Below, piece by piece: positions 1-9,241 of a DNA stretch of 64,000 nt (within the stretch, counting starts at the first letter, position 1; the number at the start of each line of letters is the position of its first letter). Source of the stretch: a bacterium (GTDB lineage Bacteria; Hydrothermota; Tepidihabitantia; SM23-42; JAOAFX01); assembly GCA_036382775.1 (NCBI GenBank), contig DASVHD010000030.1, positions 1 to 64,000 on the forward strand. The letters run 5' to 3'. Below the pieces are notes generated by a model. That model did no database searches. It was given only the letters and a program-made list of their open reading frames with translations, and had not been told where the DNA came from. Made by a program: the position numbers and the translations under genes.

Positions 1-120
1 CACGGCGGATGCCGCGCGCAGTCCACGCGGCCGGCCAAATCCCACGATCTCGTTGTGGTTCATTTCCGGGATCACGTTGGTATGGCAGATGACCTTGGAA
101 TTCTCGTTAAGCTGGCACCG
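1..120 (-). pseudogene. 3' fragment of a second pgi/pmi gene, running off the left edge
   Basis: Positions 1-120 match 2707-2826, inside the complete phosphoglucose/phosphomannose isomerase gene, at 118 of 120 bases; the first 108 bases are identical. The two differences, at 109 and 115, are both synonymous in the isomerase frame (Leu and Cys codons). The fragment encodes the catalytic PExNHNEI segment, but homology stops abruptly at 120. The frame stays open back to a stop at 178-180 with no ATG, so the N-terminal part of the enzyme is missing. It lies just downstream of the secreted repeat gene at 150-2360, so that gene is bracketed by two copies of the same isomerase segment. How far it extends leftward is unknown. 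It may be a pseudogene or the tail of a rearranged second copy. Confidence 0.75.
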
Positions 121-149
121 CGCTGTCGTATCGTTTGGCCATCCTTTTA

Positions 150-2360
150 TTATTCTTCTCTTTTCCAGCAATATCCATTAGTCCGCATCTGCGCCGTATC
201 AGCAGCGATGCAAGCAACAATAATTGAATCAATATTTAAATATGCCCATGACAGCCCGCCATTCAACCCTGTCGTTCCTTTGGCGGTCAGGGTGACTATC
301 GAATTGTCCGAGACGCCCCTGATCACAACTGTATCTATTATGCAGGTTCCGGTAAAATGCTGATGACCGTTGATCAGTCCATTTCCGGTTATTCCTACTA
401 TAGTATCAACTTTGAATACGGTTGCTCCGTCACTTTTCAATTCCCAGGACCAGGGCTTGAAAAAAGTCGTATCGGTCGTGCCCAATAACATTTCCGTGAT
501 TAAATCGCCGGTCGTGTGGCGTAGCTGATACATAATAGTGTCAAGAATCCCCCACCGAATAAACTCAACGAATCCCGAGCCATGACTGCCATATTTTCCA
601 AACAAAGTATCCGTTACGGCATCAATGACCCTCACGCTGTCGTTAGGATTGTGTCCGAACTCAGAGCAGTTCGGTTTGATCTTCATAAATGTGAACATTC
701 CAAAACCGTAGCCCGGACGATCCATATAGATCGCAAACGGATAACTTTCAAATGGTATCGCATCACGATTCCATTGTTCGCGGACAAATATCCGTTGATT
801 GCCGTATTCCGGCTGTAATTTCCTTGATTTCAACGCTAACGTGATATTCCCCCGGCTGTAAAAGTTTATGTCTTTATTCGCTGCCGACGTACCTTCCGTG
901 CATATCTGAAACTCATCAGCCGCTAAACCCATTGTGACATATGCTACACTTTCCGGAATCGGTTCCAGCACCTTTGGAAACCTCATCATTATTGCCGGTG
1001 ATCCTGACCAGATTGCGATCCCCCCGCTATCCTCCCAAGTGGTGTAAGAACGCTTCGGGAAATATACACCCGTATCGGCAAGTCCTTCCTGATTCATTGC
1101 GACGTGAATGAAGTCACGGTTAAAAGAACTATTATTGATCGTAAAGTTACCGCTTTGTACACAGGTATTTCCCAAAAAATAACCGGCGAAGTTTTTATCA
1201 CCGCCCGAAGCATTTGCATATATGCCAAAGCAGGTATCACCGGGCTGACCCACATTCAAAAAATACCCGGCGAATGATGGCCGGGATGCAACGGCGGAAT
1301 GGTTTATCCAGGAATAGACGCCAAAGAGTGAGTCTGGGGTCTCGACGCCGTAATTATTTTCATTGGCATCGGCAAAAACAGCATATTTCTTGCCATAACC
1401 GCCGCCGTGCACCATGCCATAGACACCATACAATCGGCCGGCTGAGTGCTCTTCCATTTCCGCATCGCCGAAAACCCCATAACATGAAAGCGTTTCCGCG
1501 GCGCCGCCGTGGGCCTTCCCAAATACACCGTACCGATAACCGCCATCGGCCAATCCGGAGCCCACGGTATCGACATTGAAGTATCCACCAAACATAAGCG
1601 GCGCCTGGAGATTCGGATCGTATAATTTATTACGCAGATTTACTTCCAGCCCTATCAGTCTATTATATGTGCTGTCAAGGTTGGATATTCGTAAAATGGA
1701 TACGACGGAATCTGCGCCCCAGCGCCAGCGGCTGCCGGTAAAAATGGAATCTTTCAAGATCCCAATGGTATCAGTTACGTTGTCTCTAAGAAAATTTTGC
1801 CCGTAAATGTATGCACCTTTATTATAAAGCGAATCCGTTTTTGTACTAATGCCGTGATATATTCCTAATGTATCAATCCATGATTTACGAGTAAATATTT
1901 TTGTATAATCGGACGTCGATGTGCCAAAAATCGCCAAAGTCTCATCTTGGGCAGTGTAATAATTATTTAAAACCACCACCAGTGGAGTACCGGCTGCCGC
2001 AAAATATCCAGCTGCTTTACCATTGTTTGCTACTCCACCTACAGCAAAAGCCCAATCAGGTTGACTCGCTATAACTTCTAATGTTCTGAACCATGATGAC
2101 AATGCCACAGCGGTTGTTTCTCCGCTAACCTGAAAAGCATCATCAGCACCGGAAATTTGGACTAAATCGCTGGTAGTCCCATGGGCGATGAAGCGTCTTA
2201 AATTAAGCGAATCGCCGGTAAGAGCGGTAAATGTATCTGGTACATCATCCCGTAGAAAATACTGACCATACCTGTATGCATTTTTATTCCACAATGAATC
2301 GGCTTTTTGGGCAAAAGCGCTTAATGCAATCATCGCCAGCAATGTTAAAATACTTTTCAT
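150..2360 (-). CDS. Large secreted protein with tail-fibre-like GVYG/GYF repeats
   Basis: The ATG at 2360 was chosen because it opens a clear signal peptide (MKSILTLLAMIALSAFA) and follows a strong TAAGGAGGAG ribosome site; the open frame extends a further 27 codons upstream without either. The mature protein (736 aa in all) has two copies of a D-S-L-[WY]-N-K-x-A-Y-x-Y-G-Q-x-F-L-R-D motif, near residues 20 and 180 of the precursor. A central array of short YGVFG/YGVYG/AGYF repeats follows, of the kind seen in secreted or adhesive beta-helical and tail-fibre-like proteins. No enzymatic motif is visible. It is the last complete gene of the PTS operon, 64 bp after pgi/pmi. A small inverted repeat (CTAAAC/GTTTAG, 2375-2392) sits in the gap. 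Surface or extracellular structural role is inferred. Confidence 0.7.
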   Translation of the reverse strand: MKSILTLLAMIALSAFAQKADSLWNKNAYRYGQYFLRDDVPDTFTALTGDSLNLRRFIAHGTTSDLVQISGADDAFQVSGETTAVALSSWFRTLEVIASQPDWAFAVGGVANNGKAAGYFAAAGTPLVVVLNNYYTAQDETLAIFGTSTSDYTKIFTRKSWIDTLGIYHGISTKTDSLYNKGAYIYGQNFLRDNVTDTIGILKDSIFTGSRWRWGADSVVSILRISNLDSTYNRLIGLEVNLRNKLYDPNLQAPLMFGGYFNVDTVGSGLADGGYRYGVFGKAHGGAAETLSCYGVFGDAEMEEHSAGRLYGVYGMVHGGGYGKKYAVFADANENNYGVETPDSLFGVYSWINHSAVASRPSFAGYFLNVGQPGDTCFGIYANASGGDKNFAGYFLGNTCVQSGNFTINNSSFNRDFIHVAMNQEGLADTGVYFPKRSYTTWEDSGGIAIWSGSPAIMMRFPKVLEPIPESVAYVTMGLAADEFQICTEGTSAANKDINFYSRGNITLALKSRKLQPEYGNQRIFVREQWNRDAIPFESYPFAIYMDRPGYGFGMFTFMKIKPNCSEFGHNPNDSVRVIDAVTDTLFGKYGSHGSGFVEFIRWGILDTIMYQLRHTTGDLITEMLLGTTDTTFFKPWSWELKSDGATVFKVDTIVGITGNGLINGHQHFTGTCIIDTVVIRGVSDNSIVTLTAKGTTGLNGGLSWAYLNIDSIIVACIAADTAQMRTNGYCWKREE

Positions 2361-2424
2361 ATAGCTCCTCCTTACTAAACATGTTGGTTTAGCACCTTTT
2401 AATGTCAGAATACATAGCCTGACT

Positions 2425-3495
2425 TCATCGCTTGCGTCCATTTATCAGAAACAATACTCCAGGTGCCGATAATCTTTGTTTCAAATAATCGATCCTCTTC
2501 ACCGGAAGGGGATCGATGCCCGTTTTTACTGCCAGGTGATAGCTTAAAAAATCGCCCAGCATGATCGTCCAAAAAACGCGCTGGGCAAGGTCTTTCCCCT
2601 GCGGTTCGATCTCCAGAACCTCGCTGGTCTCATTCTGGATGATCTCCTTTAAAATAGTCGTCCTGAGCTTGTTCCGCGCATGGGCCGCCGGGTCGTTAAG
2701 CAAGATCACGGCGGATGCCGCGCGCAGTCCACGCGGCCGGCCAAATCCCACGATCTCGTTGTGGTTCATTTCCGGGATCACGTTGGTATGGCAGATGACC
2801 TTGGAATTCTCGTTCAGCTGACACCGCCAGCGGTTCGCGACGACGCCGAAGGCCGGCGAATTGGCGTAAATGAAAACGAACTTGTCGGTAAGATGCGACG
2901 CAATCTTTTCCCCAGCCCGGTCAAGGTCATTCCTTTCTCTTTTCAAGAACGCGACCAGATTAATAATCCCGAAAACCGGGTTGTCCTTGATCAACCCGAA
3001 CCTGTGCAGGATGACCGGTAGGGGACCGTAGAGATAACCGAGAGCGCCGCGCGGCGGCAGCCCCGCGGGGACTTTGACCTTGAACAAAACACGCTTTTGC
3101 TGCAGCCGGCCGTTGGATGAAACCGTTACCAGTGGTACCTTGAGCTTTGACAGATAACGGTAATTCGCCAGTGTTTCCTCCGTGTTCCCCGAATAACTTA
3201 TCAGGATCGCCAGCGTACCTTTTCCGACCGATGCCGGAATGTTATAATCCTTGCTGCTCCGGATGCTCACTTCCGGGTACAGGATGGACAGGATCTCGCC
3301 GCTGATCCCGGATCCGCCCATGCCGCAGACAACGACCTTGTTCGCATGTCGTGAAGCACGCGCAGTCCCGGGCACGAAGGTTACCGCCTGCAGGAGCTGG
3401 TCAGGCAGCGAATAGATGATATCGCGCATGTTGATCTTCGGTCCCGTGCTGCAGGCGGCGGATCTTGTGCGGGCTTGCCGGCCGGCATGAACCAT
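2425..3495 (-). CDS. Bifunctional phosphoglucose/phosphomannose isomerase
   Basis: A SIS-domain sugar isomerase that interconverts glucose-6-P or mannose-6-P with fructose-6-P. The N-terminal SIS nucleotide-like loop CGMGGSGISGE is clear. The family catalytic region with Glu and His appears as PEMNHNEIVGF, and the C-terminus has the usual PVKRIDYLKQRL ending. Length (356 aa) is close to the archaeal and bacterial PGI/PMI family. The ATG at 3495 is 5 bp after the Enzyme I stop. A second ATG at 3429 (MRDII) is possible, but family members usually carry a short GPxNM-like lead-in that is present here upstream of it. It sits directly downstream of a complete Man-family PTS membrane complex, so mannose-6-P or glucose-6-P from transport is the likely substrate. 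Part of this gene is duplicated at positions 1-120. Confidence 0.88.
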   Translation of the reverse strand: MVHAGRQARTRSAACSTGPKINMRDIIYSLPDQLLQAVTFVPGTARASRHANKVVVCGMGGSGISGEILSILYPEVSIRSSKDYNIPASVGKGTLAILISYSGNTEETLANYRYLSKLKVPLVTVSSNGRLQQKRVLFKVKVPAGLPPRGALGYLYGPLPVILHRFGLIKDNPVFGIINLVAFLKRERNDLDRAGEKIASHLTDKFVFIYANSPAFGVVANRWRCQLNENSKVICHTNVIPEMNHNEIVGFGRPRGLRAASAVILLNDPAAHARNKLRTTILKEIIQNETSEVLEIEPQGKDLAQRVFWTIMLGDFLSYHLAVKTGIDPLPVKRIDYLKQRLSAPGVLFLINGRKR

Positions 3496-3500
3496 GATCG

Positions 3501-5252
3501 TTATTTGAAAACCTCTTCGAGCGCGGGGAATTTTTTCCGGATCTCGCGTCTCAGAAATTTCCTGACCTCAAGGGCGGTGCGCAGCACTAGCGTACCATTT
3601 GCGATCTCCTCGCATTCTGGTATGGTCAGCGTCCTTAAAATCAGTTTTGCCCGCGGTATGGAAAAAGGGCTCATTGACAGCTCGTTGATGCCAAAGCCGA
3701 CGAGCAGGGGGATCGCCAGCGCATCAGCGGCCAGCTCCCCGCATAGCCCCACCCAGATATTGGATTTATGACCGCATGCGACGACATTATGGATCAATCT
3801 CAGTACGGCCGGATGAAAATGGTCAAAAAGCTGGCTCACCCGCTCATTACCGCGGTCCACGGCCAGCGTGTACTGCGTCAGGTCATTGGACCCGATGCTG
3901 AAAAAATCGACCTCGGTCGCCAGTGCCTCGCAGATCACGGCCGCGGACGGTGTCTCCACCATGATCCCCAGCTGGATATCGTTGTCAAAATCGATCTTGC
4001 CGGACCGAAGGTCCTTTTTCACCGCGCCAAAGATCAGTTTTATCCGCTTTATTTCCTCGTAAGTCGCCACCATGGGAAACATGATCTTGACATTTCCTGA
4101 AACCGAGGCGCGAAGGATCGCCCGCAGCTGGGTCTTGAAGAATTCTTGGTTTTCGAGGCATACGCGGATCGCCCGCCAGCCCAGGAAAGGATTAGCTTCG
4201 TGGTAGTCGGAAAAGATCTTATCGCCACCCAGGTCAAAGGTCCTGATGATCACCGGGTGCGGCTTCATGGTTTTCGCCAGTCCGCTGTACACCTTGTACT
4301 GCTCTTCTTCGGACGGATTCCCCTTTCTCGTCAGGTACAGGAATTCAGTTCTGAACAGGCCGACGCCCCATGCCCCGTATTTTTTGGCCTGGTTCGCTTC
4401 CGCAAAAAATTCGATGTTCGCGGAGATATCGATATGCCTGCCGTCGCGGGTTTCGGGCTTCAGATCGCAGTACGGCGACAACGCTTTTTCTTCCTCGATG
4501 ACCTTTTTACGGGCGATATCGTACAGGTGCTTCCGGCTGGCGCTGGGATCCCTTATTAAAATACCGCGGTCGCCGTCGACGATAACGAGTTCGCCGTTCT
4601 CGACCTTGTTCGTGAGCCCCTCCGCGCCGACGATCGCCGGGATCTGCAGGGCGCGCGCCGTGATCGCGGTGTGCGAGGTCCGGCCGCCGATCTCGGTGGC
4701 GATGCCGACGACATGTTTGGGATTGATCAGCGTCGCCTCGGATGGCGATATATCGTGTGCCACGAGGACCGAACCCTCCGGTGCTTCCAGCACCGAAGAG
4801 TGGGCAAGGCCCAGAAGGTTCCTCAGGACCCTCATTCCCACGTCCCAGATATCGGCGACGCGTTCGCGCAGATAGGAGTCCTTGCTCTCCCCCAGTTTCT
4901 GCGCGTAGTTGCTGATGACCTCATGGTAGATGTATTCGGCGTTCTTCTTTTCATCACTGATATGTTTTTTTACGAGATCGACGATCGATTTGTCTTCCAG
5001 CATCAGGATCTGGGCGTCAAGGAATTCCGCGAAATCAACACCGACCTCCTGGTTGATCCGCTTTTTCACTTCCAGCAGATCGACCTTGGTCTTGGCCAGC
5101 GCGTTCTCGAACCGCTCGATCTCGTCCTTGAGGTAAACCGACATGATCGGCGTCTGAAAGACCTCGATCTTTTTCGTTTCGTAAATAAAGACCTTTCCTT
5201 CCCCGATGCCTTTAGACGCCGGGATGCCCTTGATCAGTTTCTCTTTTGCCAT
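3501..5252 (-). CDS. ptsI: PTS Enzyme I (phosphoenolpyruvate-protein phosphotransferase)
   Basis: Autophosphorylates from PEP and passes phosphate to HPr; a cytoplasmic general PTS component. An N-terminal helical HPr-binding domain is followed by the phosphohistidine swivelling segment GGRTSHTAITARAL and a C-terminal TIM-barrel PEP-binding domain with the signatures FRTEFLY, MVETPSA and GSNDLTQYTLAVDR. At 583 aa it is full length. The real ATG at 5252 overlaps the HPr stop as TGATG, so translation is probably coupled; a TTG one codon upstream is not needed. The gene lies between ptsH and pgi/pmi. Confidence 0.95.
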   Translation of the reverse strand: MAKEKLIKGIPASKGIGEGKVFIYETKKIEVFQTPIMSVYLKDEIERFENALAKTKVDLLEVKKRINQEVGVDFAEFLDAQILMLEDKSIVDLVKKHISDEKKNAEYIYHEVISNYAQKLGESKDSYLRERVADIWDVGMRVLRNLLGLAHSSVLEAPEGSVLVAHDISPSEATLINPKHVVGIATEIGGRTSHTAITARALQIPAIVGAEGLTNKVENGELVIVDGDRGILIRDPSASRKHLYDIARKKVIEEEKALSPYCDLKPETRDGRHIDISANIEFFAEANQAKKYGAWGVGLFRTEFLYLTRKGNPSEEEQYKVYSGLAKTMKPHPVIIRTFDLGGDKIFSDYHEANPFLGWRAIRVCLENQEFFKTQLRAILRASVSGNVKIMFPMVATYEEIKRIKLIFGAVKKDLRSGKIDFDNDIQLGIMVETPSAAVICEALATEVDFFSIGSNDLTQYTLAVDRGNERVSQLFDHFHPAVLRLIHNVVACGHKSNIWVGLCGELAADALAIPLLVGFGINELSMSPFSIPRAKLILRTLTIPECEEIANGTLVLRTALEVRKFLRREIRKKFPALEEVFK

Positions 5253-5509
5253 CAATCCTGCCCTTCAAGGATCTTGCGTAACGCGGTGAATGCTTCGTGC
5301 TCGTCTTTCCCGTTGCACATGAGGATCACCTTGCTGCCTTTCTCACAGGCCAGCGTCAGGATCCCCATGATGGAACGGCCGTCCACCTTGATGCTGTCCT
5401 TGATCATTTCGATATCGCACTGAAAACGCTCCGCCATCTTCACAAAACGCGATGCCGGCAGCGCATGCAGCCCGTTTTCATTGAGGATCGTAATGGTCTC
5501 TTTCATCAT
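5252..5509 (-). CDS. ptsH: Phosphocarrier protein HPr
   Basis: 85-aa phosphocarrier between Enzyme I and IIB. With the ATG at 5509, the active histidine is His15 in NENGLHALPASRF and the regulatory serine is Ser46 in VDGRSIMGIL, the canonical numbering. Retention of the Ser46 context known from HPr kinase/phosphorylase targets suggests possible catabolite-type regulation, but no hprK is in this window. It overlaps ptsI by one base and begins 16 bp after the IID stop. Confidence 0.95.
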   Translation of the reverse strand: MMKETITILNENGLHALPASRFVKMAERFQCDIEMIKDSIKVDGRSIMGILTLACEKGSKVILMCNGKDEHEAFTALRKILEGQD

Positions 5510-5525
5510 GCCAATACCCGAACGC

Positions 5526-6221
5526 TCATAAACGCGCGATCAGCGTGATCATGGTTACCAGCATGATGATCAGGATCACGATCACGGCTGGAATTCTTTT
5601 GATCAATAATATTATAAACATGATAGCCAGCGGCATAAATAGTAATGATATCAGACTCCGAGTCAATAGCCACGGCAAAAGGCCGGCGCAGATCGCGCCC
5701 AGGCTTTCCGCGACGCGCTGCACGAGCGTGAAGCGTCTTGATTTCAGGATATAGATGACATCCCATCCGACACGGTACCCGTCGATCAGACCCTGAGCGC
5801 GGTGAAAGATATGGATCATATTGTAAGCAACGAAAAAAATGACCGGACCAATCAAGCCGAATTTAAGCCCTGCGATGACGCCCAGCGTGAGCAAACTCGG
5901 CCGCAGGGCCTGCCAGAACAATTGGTCGCCGGTGGAAGCAAAGCTCTGCTGGGCGATCGTGGCGTGCTTCTTGATATCGGCCGGGTCTTCGCTTTTGTCA
6001 TACGCCCGAACCGTCGCACCGATGATATACGACGACATATACGGATGGGTGTTGAAAAATCCCTTATGATTCTCGATCACCTCGCGGCGTTTCTTTTTAT
6101 CCACGCCCGCGGCCAGGCAGGCGAGAAACCCCATCGCCTGCAGGGAGAAGAAAGACCATGAGCTCTGTATGAACAAGCTGGAAAAAAATAGTTTTAAAAA
6201 ACGAATGAAACCAAGGCGCAT
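5526..6221 (-). CDS. PTS mannose-family membrane component IID
   Basis: EIID of the mannose/sorbose PTS family, a membrane partner of IIC in sugar translocation. Recognisable features are QSSWSFFSLQAMGF near the N-terminus, FFNTHPYMSSYIIGA, and hydrophobic segments at the C-terminus. The chosen ATG at 6221 overlaps the IIC gene by 28 nt; the longer open frame upstream (to 6443) is a shadow of IIC. At 231 aa it is somewhat shorter than typical IID proteins (about 270 aa), but the N- and C-terminal blocks are both present. The specific sugar cannot be read from sequence. Confidence 0.85.
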   Translation of the reverse strand: MRLGFIRFLKLFFSSLFIQSSWSFFSLQAMGFLACLAAGVDKKKRREVIENHKGFFNTHPYMSSYIIGATVRAYDKSEDPADIKKHATIAQQSFASTGDQLFWQALRPSLLTLGVIAGLKFGLIGPVIFFVAYNMIHIFHRAQGLIDGYRVGWDVIYILKSRRFTLVQRVAESLGAICAGLLPWLLTRSLISLLFMPLAIMFIILLIKRIPAVIVILIIMLVTMITLIARL

Positions 6222-6835
6222 GCGATCCCCAGGATAAAATAGATAATGGTCGTCTTCTTCACGAAAAGATAAAAACCGTGCGCGACGCCGACGCTGGCCG
6301 CGATGATCAGAAGCAGTTCTTTGGTAAAAACGAGCACGTGCGGAAGATGCAGGATCCGGGCAACACAGAACAGAGGGATGAACAGGACAATGCCGCGCAG
6401 GTAAGCGGTGGCCACGCCGCCCAGGTGGCAGGCATACAGCCACGAGTGGTGCCGCATGAACAAGTGATAAAGTTTTTCATTCAGCCTCCGCACCATGATC
6501 TCCATGTTGCCGCCCAGCAAGCTCGCAGCAAGCCCCAGGATCACGGCCCCGAGGAGCGCGCTTTCCGGCGGGTTGTTGTTACCCAGCAGGAAATACGAAC
6601 CGCATGCCGCTATCCCCGCGCCCTGGCCGTCCGGCGGGATATCGCGTCCGATCGGCAGGCCGCCCAGAAAAAACAGCTGAAAGGCGCTGCCCAGCAGGAT
6701 GCCTTCCTGGATCTTTCCAAAAAGGGCGCCGATGATCAAGCCGCTCACCAGCGGCTGGGAAAGTCCGAATTCGCCAAATGCGTATTTATCAAGAATGATG
6801 ACGCTGCCGATCACGGCAAGCACGAACGGGTTCAT
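6194..6835 (-). CDS. PTS mannose/sorbose-family membrane component IIC
   Basis: A 213-aa polytopic membrane protein of the EII-Sor/IIC family. It has an N-terminal helix (MNPFVLAVIGSVIILDKYAFG), the family segment LGGLPIGRDIPPDGQGAGIAA and several further hydrophobic helices. It forms the permease with IID, to which it is fused by a 28-nt gene overlap. The ATG at 6835 lies 13 bp after the GH57 stop. Gene order IIB, GH57, IIC, IID, HPr, EI places an alpha-glucan enzyme inside the transporter operon. Confidence 0.87.
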   Translation of the reverse strand: MNPFVLAVIGSVIILDKYAFGEFGLSQPLVSGLIIGALFGKIQEGILLGSAFQLFFLGGLPIGRDIPPDGQGAGIAACGSYFLLGNNNPPESALLGAVILGLAASLLGGNMEIMVRRLNEKLYHLFMRHHSWLYACHLGGVATAYLRGIVLFIPLFCVARILHLPHVLVFTKELLLIIAASVGVAHGFYLFVKKTTIIYFILGIACALVSFVF

Positions 6836-6848
6836 GGTACGCGGCCGG

Positions 6849-8768
6849 TCACAACTTTATCTCGATATCGGGAGACGACCGGAAAATGAACAAAAAGCAC
6901 ACCCCCTGGAAATTCTTTTCGTAACCGGCTTCGGATGAAGAGATCGTCTCGATCGGATAACTGAGCAGGGTGAACGGGACGCTCGCCGCGAATGTCAGCG
7001 GCGCGAGACCGTCGCCGCTTATATCAAAGCGCTCGATCCCTTCGAGCGCTTGCAGTTCATACAGGGAGTGGCGGCTGTTGATCTTGAGACCCGGATTGAA
7101 AAGCCCCAGCGAAAATTCCACACCCAGGCATTCGACCGCGCCCTTGTATTGAAGCTTTATGACCGGCTGGTCGCGGCTGACCAATACTCTTTTCTCCAGT
7201 CGATCCGATGCGAAGACGGCGTGATACGCCTGGTCGGCTGCGGTTTCTAATTTATCGTAGGTCAGGATCCCGGCTGCGTTTTCCTTCTGCTGGTAAAAAT
7301 CGTGCGCCGTGGGCGGTTCCTGGAACTGGTGGTCAAGCCCGAACCCCCGTTCATAACGGTCGTAGATAAGGTACTGTGCGAAATTTTTTTCCTTGCTGCG
7401 CACGACCTCGTGTATCGATTTCACTTCACCGCTGTCGCCAGCCGCGGGCAGGTTCTGATGATAGGTCTCGCGGCGCCGTCCCAGGTAGTTGAGGATGTTC
7501 ATTTTCCGCTGCCGGTCATCGATCTCGATGAAACTCCCGGTCTGCGGTTTCATCAAGCAGAAAAGCTGCTTCGTCGAGATCAGCAACTCTTCTTGCCCGT
7601 CCGCGTCAAAATCGGTTTTCCTTATGTCCTCCCTGATGACAGCGCTGTCGGCTTCGATCAGGTTACGGTAGATCCCTTCGCGCAAGTGGGGCAGGTACAG
7701 ACCGCCAAAAATACCGTGCCAGTAAGCACACGAACACTGCCCCCGCCAGAGCGCCCGCCGGGTCTCCACCGAGTCGTCCGCATGATTGGACACGTAGACC
7801 ATCCGCTTGTGCATCAGGTTCGCCTCGGGGTATTTGCTTAAAAAATTCTTGAAATAACCGCCGTGCACGAGATAAAAATACTTCTTGTCGACCATCCTCT
7901 TTAATTCATGGTAATCACGACCCGCTTGCGGGGGCAGTACCCACTCGCCCATCTCCTCGTAAGAAGCCGTCGGCAGATAGATCCGACCGGCGGGCTGCCC
8001 GCGCACGACGTCGTTAAGGTGGCTGGTCTGGATCCACGTTTCCTTTTCCAGGCGGCTCAGGAATGTCTCAAGCCAATTGTGACCGTATACCCACTGATGG
8101 GTCCCGGGCCAGACGCCGAATTTCTCGCCGTCATCACCCAGGCATTTCAGGCTCCCGGGCCGTTGGTGCTCTTCATCGCGCAGGTAGTTGATCGTCTCAT
8201 CCACCTGGTGGAACGGAATAAGGTAGCGCAGTTTCATGGAGATCGGCACGACCTTGAGCAACCTGCCCTCTTCCTCGGTCACGAAATAACTGGAAAGGCT
8301 GTCATCGGTCACCCCGGCATAGCGGAAATGCGTGTCATCGAGCATAGTATACACGACGCCGGCATCAAGCAGCGCCGGGATCAGTGACGGTTCCCAGACC
8401 CGTTCGGTCAACCATAGACCCTGGGGCTGGCAGTCGAATTTTTTTGTCAGGTAATCGGTGAAATAACGGATCTGATCCACCAGGTCCCTCTTGGGAATCA
8501 GTGACAGGATCGGTTCGCTGTAGGCCGAGGTAATGATCTCCGCCTGTCCGCTTTTAACCGCTGCCTTCAGCATTTCGAAGAAATCGGGATGATTTTTTTC
8601 GATCCATTCACATAACGGTCCGGAATTATGAATGCCGAACTTGACTGCCGGATGCCGGAGCAGGCCTTCGAGCAAAGGCTTATAGGAATGGGTAAAGGCA
8701 TACTCGAACACATGGTCGAAATTGCCGACCGGCTGGTGATTATGGATATACAATGCCAGCCGTATCAT
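6849..8768 (-). CDS. GH57 4-alpha-glucanotransferase / alpha-amylase
   Basis: A glycoside hydrolase family 57 enzyme acting on alpha-1,4-glucans, resembling the Thermococcus-type 4-alpha-glucanotransferase in length (639 aa) and motifs. Seen: region 1 HNHQPVGNF at residues 9-17; the nucleophile region WLTERVWEP with Glu122; and region 4 GDDGEKFGVWP with Asp213 as the likely acid/base. A C-terminal beta-sandwich part follows (family DUF1925/1926-like). No signal peptide is seen, so it is probably cytoplasmic. The ATG at 8768 overlaps the IIB stop as ATGA; the longer upstream frame is a shadow. Transferase versus amylase activity cannot be decided from sequence. Confidence 0.9.
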   Translation of the reverse strand: MIRLALYIHNHQPVGNFDHVFEYAFTHSYKPLLEGLLRHPAVKFGIHNSGPLCEWIEKNHPDFFEMLKAAVKSGQAEIITSAYSEPILSLIPKRDLVDQIRYFTDYLTKKFDCQPQGLWLTERVWEPSLIPALLDAGVVYTMLDDTHFRYAGVTDDSLSSYFVTEEEGRLLKVVPISMKLRYLIPFHQVDETINYLRDEEHQRPGSLKCLGDDGEKFGVWPGTHQWVYGHNWLETFLSRLEKETWIQTSHLNDVVRGQPAGRIYLPTASYEEMGEWVLPPQAGRDYHELKRMVDKKYFYLVHGGYFKNFLSKYPEANLMHKRMVYVSNHADDSVETRRALWRGQCSCAYWHGIFGGLYLPHLREGIYRNLIEADSAVIREDIRKTDFDADGQEELLISTKQLFCLMKPQTGSFIEIDDRQRKMNILNYLGRRRETYHQNLPAAGDSGEVKSIHEVVRSKEKNFAQYLIYDRYERGFGLDHQFQEPPTAHDFYQQKENAAGILTYDKLETAADQAYHAVFASDRLEKRVLVSRDQPVIKLQYKGAVECLGVEFSLGLFNPGLKINSRHSLYELQALEGIERFDISGDGLAPLTFAASVPFTLLSYPIETISSSEAGYEKNFQGVCFLFIFRSSPDIEIKL

Positions 8769-9241
8769 CTGACACCCGCAAGTTTCTTGGCGACATCGAC
8801 CGGGGGCGAATTTGGCAGCTGCTTGCCGATCAATTTGATGCCCATCTGGTACAACTTTACGGCCCACTCGATCTCATCCGGCGATAAATAGACATAAGGC
8901 GTGATCGTGCGGGCGCCGTCGGTATAGCTGATCCCGCCGATATTGATCTCCTTGACCGGCACCCCGTCCGCGACCAGGCTGTATGCGTCCGCAATTTTTT
9001 CGACAACGATCATGATCCTTTTCTTGTCCTTACCGTTAGTTACGTACTCGGCGCACGCCTTGATGCTGCAACATAGGAACTTCATCCCTTCGGGCACTGC
9101 CAGGCGGTACGCCGTGCATGCCCATTCATCGGCGCTCAGCGCGTCGGACGCGAGGATCAGCGATTCAATGCCCAGGGGCCGTGCCCAGCCGGCCACGACC
9201 TGGCCATGGATCAACCGGTCATCAACGCGCAGTATCAGCAT
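8765..9241 (-). CDS. PTS mannose-family component IIB
   Basis: A 158-aa cytoplasmic EIIB of the mannose/sorbose family that takes phosphate from IIA onto its active histidine and passes it to the sugar during IIC/IID transport. The active-site segment DDRLIHGQVV carries His12; the remaining alternating beta/alpha pattern fits PTSIIB_sorb. The ATG at 9241 directly abuts the stop of the upstream barrel gene with no gap, and the 3' end overlaps the GH57 gene by 4 nt. No IIA partner is encoded in the window. Confidence 0.9.
   Translation of the reverse strand: MLILRVDDRLIHGQVVAGWARPLGIESLILASDALSADEWACTAYRLAVPEGMKFLCCSIKACAEYVTNGKDKKRIMIVVEKIADAYSLVADGVPVKEINIGGISYTDGARTITPYVYLSPDEIEWAVKLYQMGIKLIGKQLPNSPPVDVAKKLAGVR

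Noticed and set aside
1304-1591. Open frame inside the secreted repeat gene on the same strand
   Set aside because: It is an alternative frame of the repeat region with no ribosome site.
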